The notes under the pieces are model-generated. The model was not told where the DNA came from, did no database searches, and saw only the letters and a program-made list of their open reading frames with translations. The position numbers and the translations under genes are program-made. This document shows positions 61,416 through 64,000 of a DNA stretch of 64,000 bases, piece after piece. How positions within the stretch are numbered: the first letter of the stretch is position 1; each line of letters begins with the position of its first letter. The stretch is from assembly GCA_030159075.1 (NCBI GenBank), contig BROG01000547.1, positions 443,092 to 507,091 on the forward strand, written 5' to 3'. The DNA comes from Atrina japonica. Its lineage: Eukaryota; Mollusca; Bivalvia; Pterioida; Pinnidae.

Positions 61416-61421
61416 AAGTAT
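61416..61421. repeat. right 6-bp target-site duplication
   Basis: AAGTAT directly after CACAC of the right tip; differs from AAGTAC by one transition. Confidence 0.8.
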
Positions 61422-61659
61422 GTGATTTTTTGTTGCGTTTTATTTAACGCGAGGACAGCAACGTACTTTGAGCAGTCTCGTATTAAACGACGACTCTTAG
61501 CATAACTGTGCACTGGTACAGGGAGTTATTTACACGAAAAACTCTTCATTACTTATAAAGTGTAAATTACCCCTCACGTGTAAATGTCCACGTTTACAGT
61601 ATTGGGGGCGTTTCCGTAATTGCACTAGATCAAAAAACACTTTTTTTAAATTTTTTTTT

Positions 61660-61925
61660 AAAATTTTGAATGGTGTTTAACGCCAAACTCAACAGTTTTT
61701 TTTATTTATATGATAGTGGCCAGTTTTTAATGCTGGAGGAGAAAATCCGGCTGTAATGTACCCGGTAAGAGACCACCACCCTTCTGCAAGTAAACTGGCA
61801 AACGTTCTCACAAAAATCAGCTGAGGTTCCAGAGGGACCGGAACTTGCCGTGACAGGAAGTGAAAGACTTCATGGTTCAAAGCGCGATGCTCTTAGTCTA
61901 ACCTTTCGACCACGGAGGCCCTTGT
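61660..61925 (-). mobile_element. tRNA-derived SINE family A, near full length
   Basis: Minus-strand copy. Read in its own direction: cgtggtcgaaaggttagact head, cttcctgtcacggcaagttc, gtttacttgcagaagggtgg, aaaaactggccactatcata, and tail gttaaacaccattcaaaatt. Lies 245 bp outside the Polinton. Confidence 0.85.
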
Positions 61926-63247
61926 TGCAACATACCTGTATATTGACTAAACTAAACAATATTGATATATAAATGACGATGAAATTTATTAGTAGATCAG
62001 TCGCTCATAAAAAGGTATTGTCCAAGTAAAAATACGTTTTTAATGAAACTTATCATCGAAATAAAACCATCCGTACTGTTACCAGTGAAAAACAAAATGT
62101 TTATCATAATATATTCTTTCATGATAATAATTATTTTTGTATGAGAGTATCCGCGTTAGTCTTATTATAAAAATAAATTGGGTCATTATTTTCTTCTGAC
62201 AAAACGGCGATGAAGAAGGGAACGATTTCACCTCTCCTATATATTTTCTAAATACGCGCCTATCGGAGATCACAGTCATAAAACTTTCATTTTTGTTTTC
62301 TGCAAATAAAACAAAATGGCTACCACCTATGCTCGCCACCTTAGGGAATCAATAATTTGAATATTTCGAACAGAAACTGTTTATTTCATTTGTTATTGGT
62401 ATGGATAAATTACTCTTTAGTATTTTAGATCTCTGCTGTGTTTAAATCAACAGGGAAGTATCAATATTTTATATTTAATCAGCTCAAACAACTCGCAAAA
62501 CAGATACTAACTAATACTGTACTTTAACAGCTGCAGATGCTAGTCCATGTTAAAGCATGCCTTCATAAATTTACTTGTCAATGTTTTCTAATCAGTAGGA
62601 TAGAGTACAAGAATAAGTATAGACCCACTTTCAAATTATTGATACTGATTCTTGCCTTTATACAATAAACTCACATTTTGAACTACGTGTTGATAATGAA
62701 CATTATTTGATTAAAGATGCTAATGACAATCGTTTTTATACAAACAAAAGTTCAAATGTTCATTTTGGTCATAGTCATATTTAAATAAAACAGGTTAAAA
62801 ATAACACCTGGTCGCAATCATTACAGACAAACAGGTAACTTGACCTTTCAGTTTGTACAACATTGTAATTTCAAACAAGGGCATTTTGCCGATTTTAAAA
62901 TCTGTGTAATGTTGATTTTGGACGAGATATGATAATACTTTATAATTCGTCTGACATTTTATTTTCAGTGATGTCAAATGGGTTTTATTCATTGCGTGTC
63001 ATATTCATAATCTATACATTTTAATAAAGATGCATAGAACTACAGGGTGTATCAAATGTCCATTGATGTTGTGATATCGTCCAATTTGAACATTTGGCAG
63101 ATGAATAATAGGATATGTCATACGACATATTGTTACTACATGTATAACACGCGAAATACAGAAAACATTTGTTATGGAGTCCTATTATAACGTGCTTTAC
63201 AGCATTCTAGAACAGTAAATTATGTATTCCTAATTTTACGGCAGATG

Positions 63248-63313
63248 TAGAAATATCTATCTATCTATCTATCAATCTATCAATCTATCAATCCATCTAT
63301 CTATCTATCTATT
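63248..63313. repeat. (ATCT)n/(ATCA)n tetranucleotide repeat
   Basis: Sixteen or so copies of tcta/tcaa tetranucleotides. Confidence 0.95.
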
Positions 63314-64000
63314 TTTTATGGAAACCTTTTGTTCAAGCATCTTACACACTGGCGACATGATTTAGATTTAAAAGTAGTCATGATAGATTCAGATAAACAG
63401 TTGACAAAATAATACCACTTCAAAGCCATCTTACACTGCAGAAGATATCCGCGTAAAACATATTCCTTCTAAGTTCTTTGTATTAACCAGAATTGAAGTT
63501 ATTATCAACGTAGAAGAACAGAAAAATCATAAAACATGTCAACACTATTTCCATCACATTTACCTTAATTGCCTTGTAATCATATACAGTTTTCCATTTT
63601 TGTATCATATTTTTACTTTGAGATCGGACAACACAAGAAGCAATTACCCGTACACAACAAATACAACAGAAGGCAGAAAGATGAAGAATGATTAAAGGCC
63701 ATGTGTACATTGGAAGTTATCCAAGAATAACAGCAAACAAATACATTAGATCTAATAATATAAAAATAACTATTGAAAAACATCGCACATGAAAAGCGGG
63801 TTCTTTTTTCAAAGTGGACTGAATTCGAGATCAATTTAATCAGTTCATCACCTATAAAAATATTTAATGTTTTTTGGATGTAAATTAAGGCTGTATAATA
63901 TAGAATTACACAGATGTAAATGACTACTATAAAAACAAACAAACAAACAAACAAAACCAAAAATACAAAGTGCTTGTGATCAAGTTAACATAATGTGTAT

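Larger units (their letters stand above)
61422..64000. other. intergenic DNA right of the Polinton
   Basis: No coding sequence recognised. It contains the SINE at 61,660 and a tetranucleotide repeat at 63,248. Frames of 65-115 codons on the minus strand (62,795; 63,483; 63,613) show no recognisable motif. Confidence 0.6.

Overview
The window looks like nuclear DNA of a marine invertebrate, most likely a mollusc. This is inferred from the AT-rich, intron-rich layout, the tRNA-derived SINE types, the many minisatellites, and a host gene closer to invertebrate than vertebrate orthologues. No operons, bacterial genes or functional tRNA/rRNA genes are visible.

From 3.2 to 42.6 kb the + strand carries the 3' part of one gene. 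I recognise it as MADD (DENN/MADD, Rab3-GEP, the aex-3 family). About ten exons encode the C-terminal ~400 residues with intact GT/AG splice sites and consistent phases, ending in TGA at 42,576. The 5' exons, including the DENN domain, lie upstream of the window. Three more exon candidates fit the phases: a 40-codon cassette (10,649), a 9-nt microexon (24,768) and an alternative last exon (35,670) whose first residues resemble those of the normal last exon. The introns are swollen by more than a dozen minisatellites (units of 16 to 81 bp, arrays up to 2.7 kb), microsatellites, tRNA-derived SINEs, a 904-bp hAT-like element and several MITEs. At least two minisatellites appear to be built from copies of MADD splice-acceptor/exon-start sequence.

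From 42.6 to 49.95 kb lie the MADD 3' UTR and intergenic DNA with a few dispersed repeats.

From 49,961 to 61,415 (11,455 bp) lies an integrated Polinton/Maverick (adintovirus-like) element. It has terminal inverted repeats of ~650 bp (right copy extended to 970 bp by an exact 323-bp tandem duplication) and near-perfect 6-bp target-site duplications (AAGTAC/AAGTAT). Decayed genes include a protein-primed-type family B DNA polymerase, an FtsK/HerA-type packaging ATPase, a double-jelly-roll major capsid protein, a candidate penton, a coiled-coil membrane protein and several small conserved genes. No integrase or adenain-type protease is visible and the polymerase lacks its C-terminal part, so this is a non-autonomous relic. 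Most genes carry frameshifts or stops; a 158-codon ORF at the left TIR and a 50-codon membrane protein remain open.

From 61.4 to 64 kb is intergenic DNA with one SINE and a tetranucleotide repeat.
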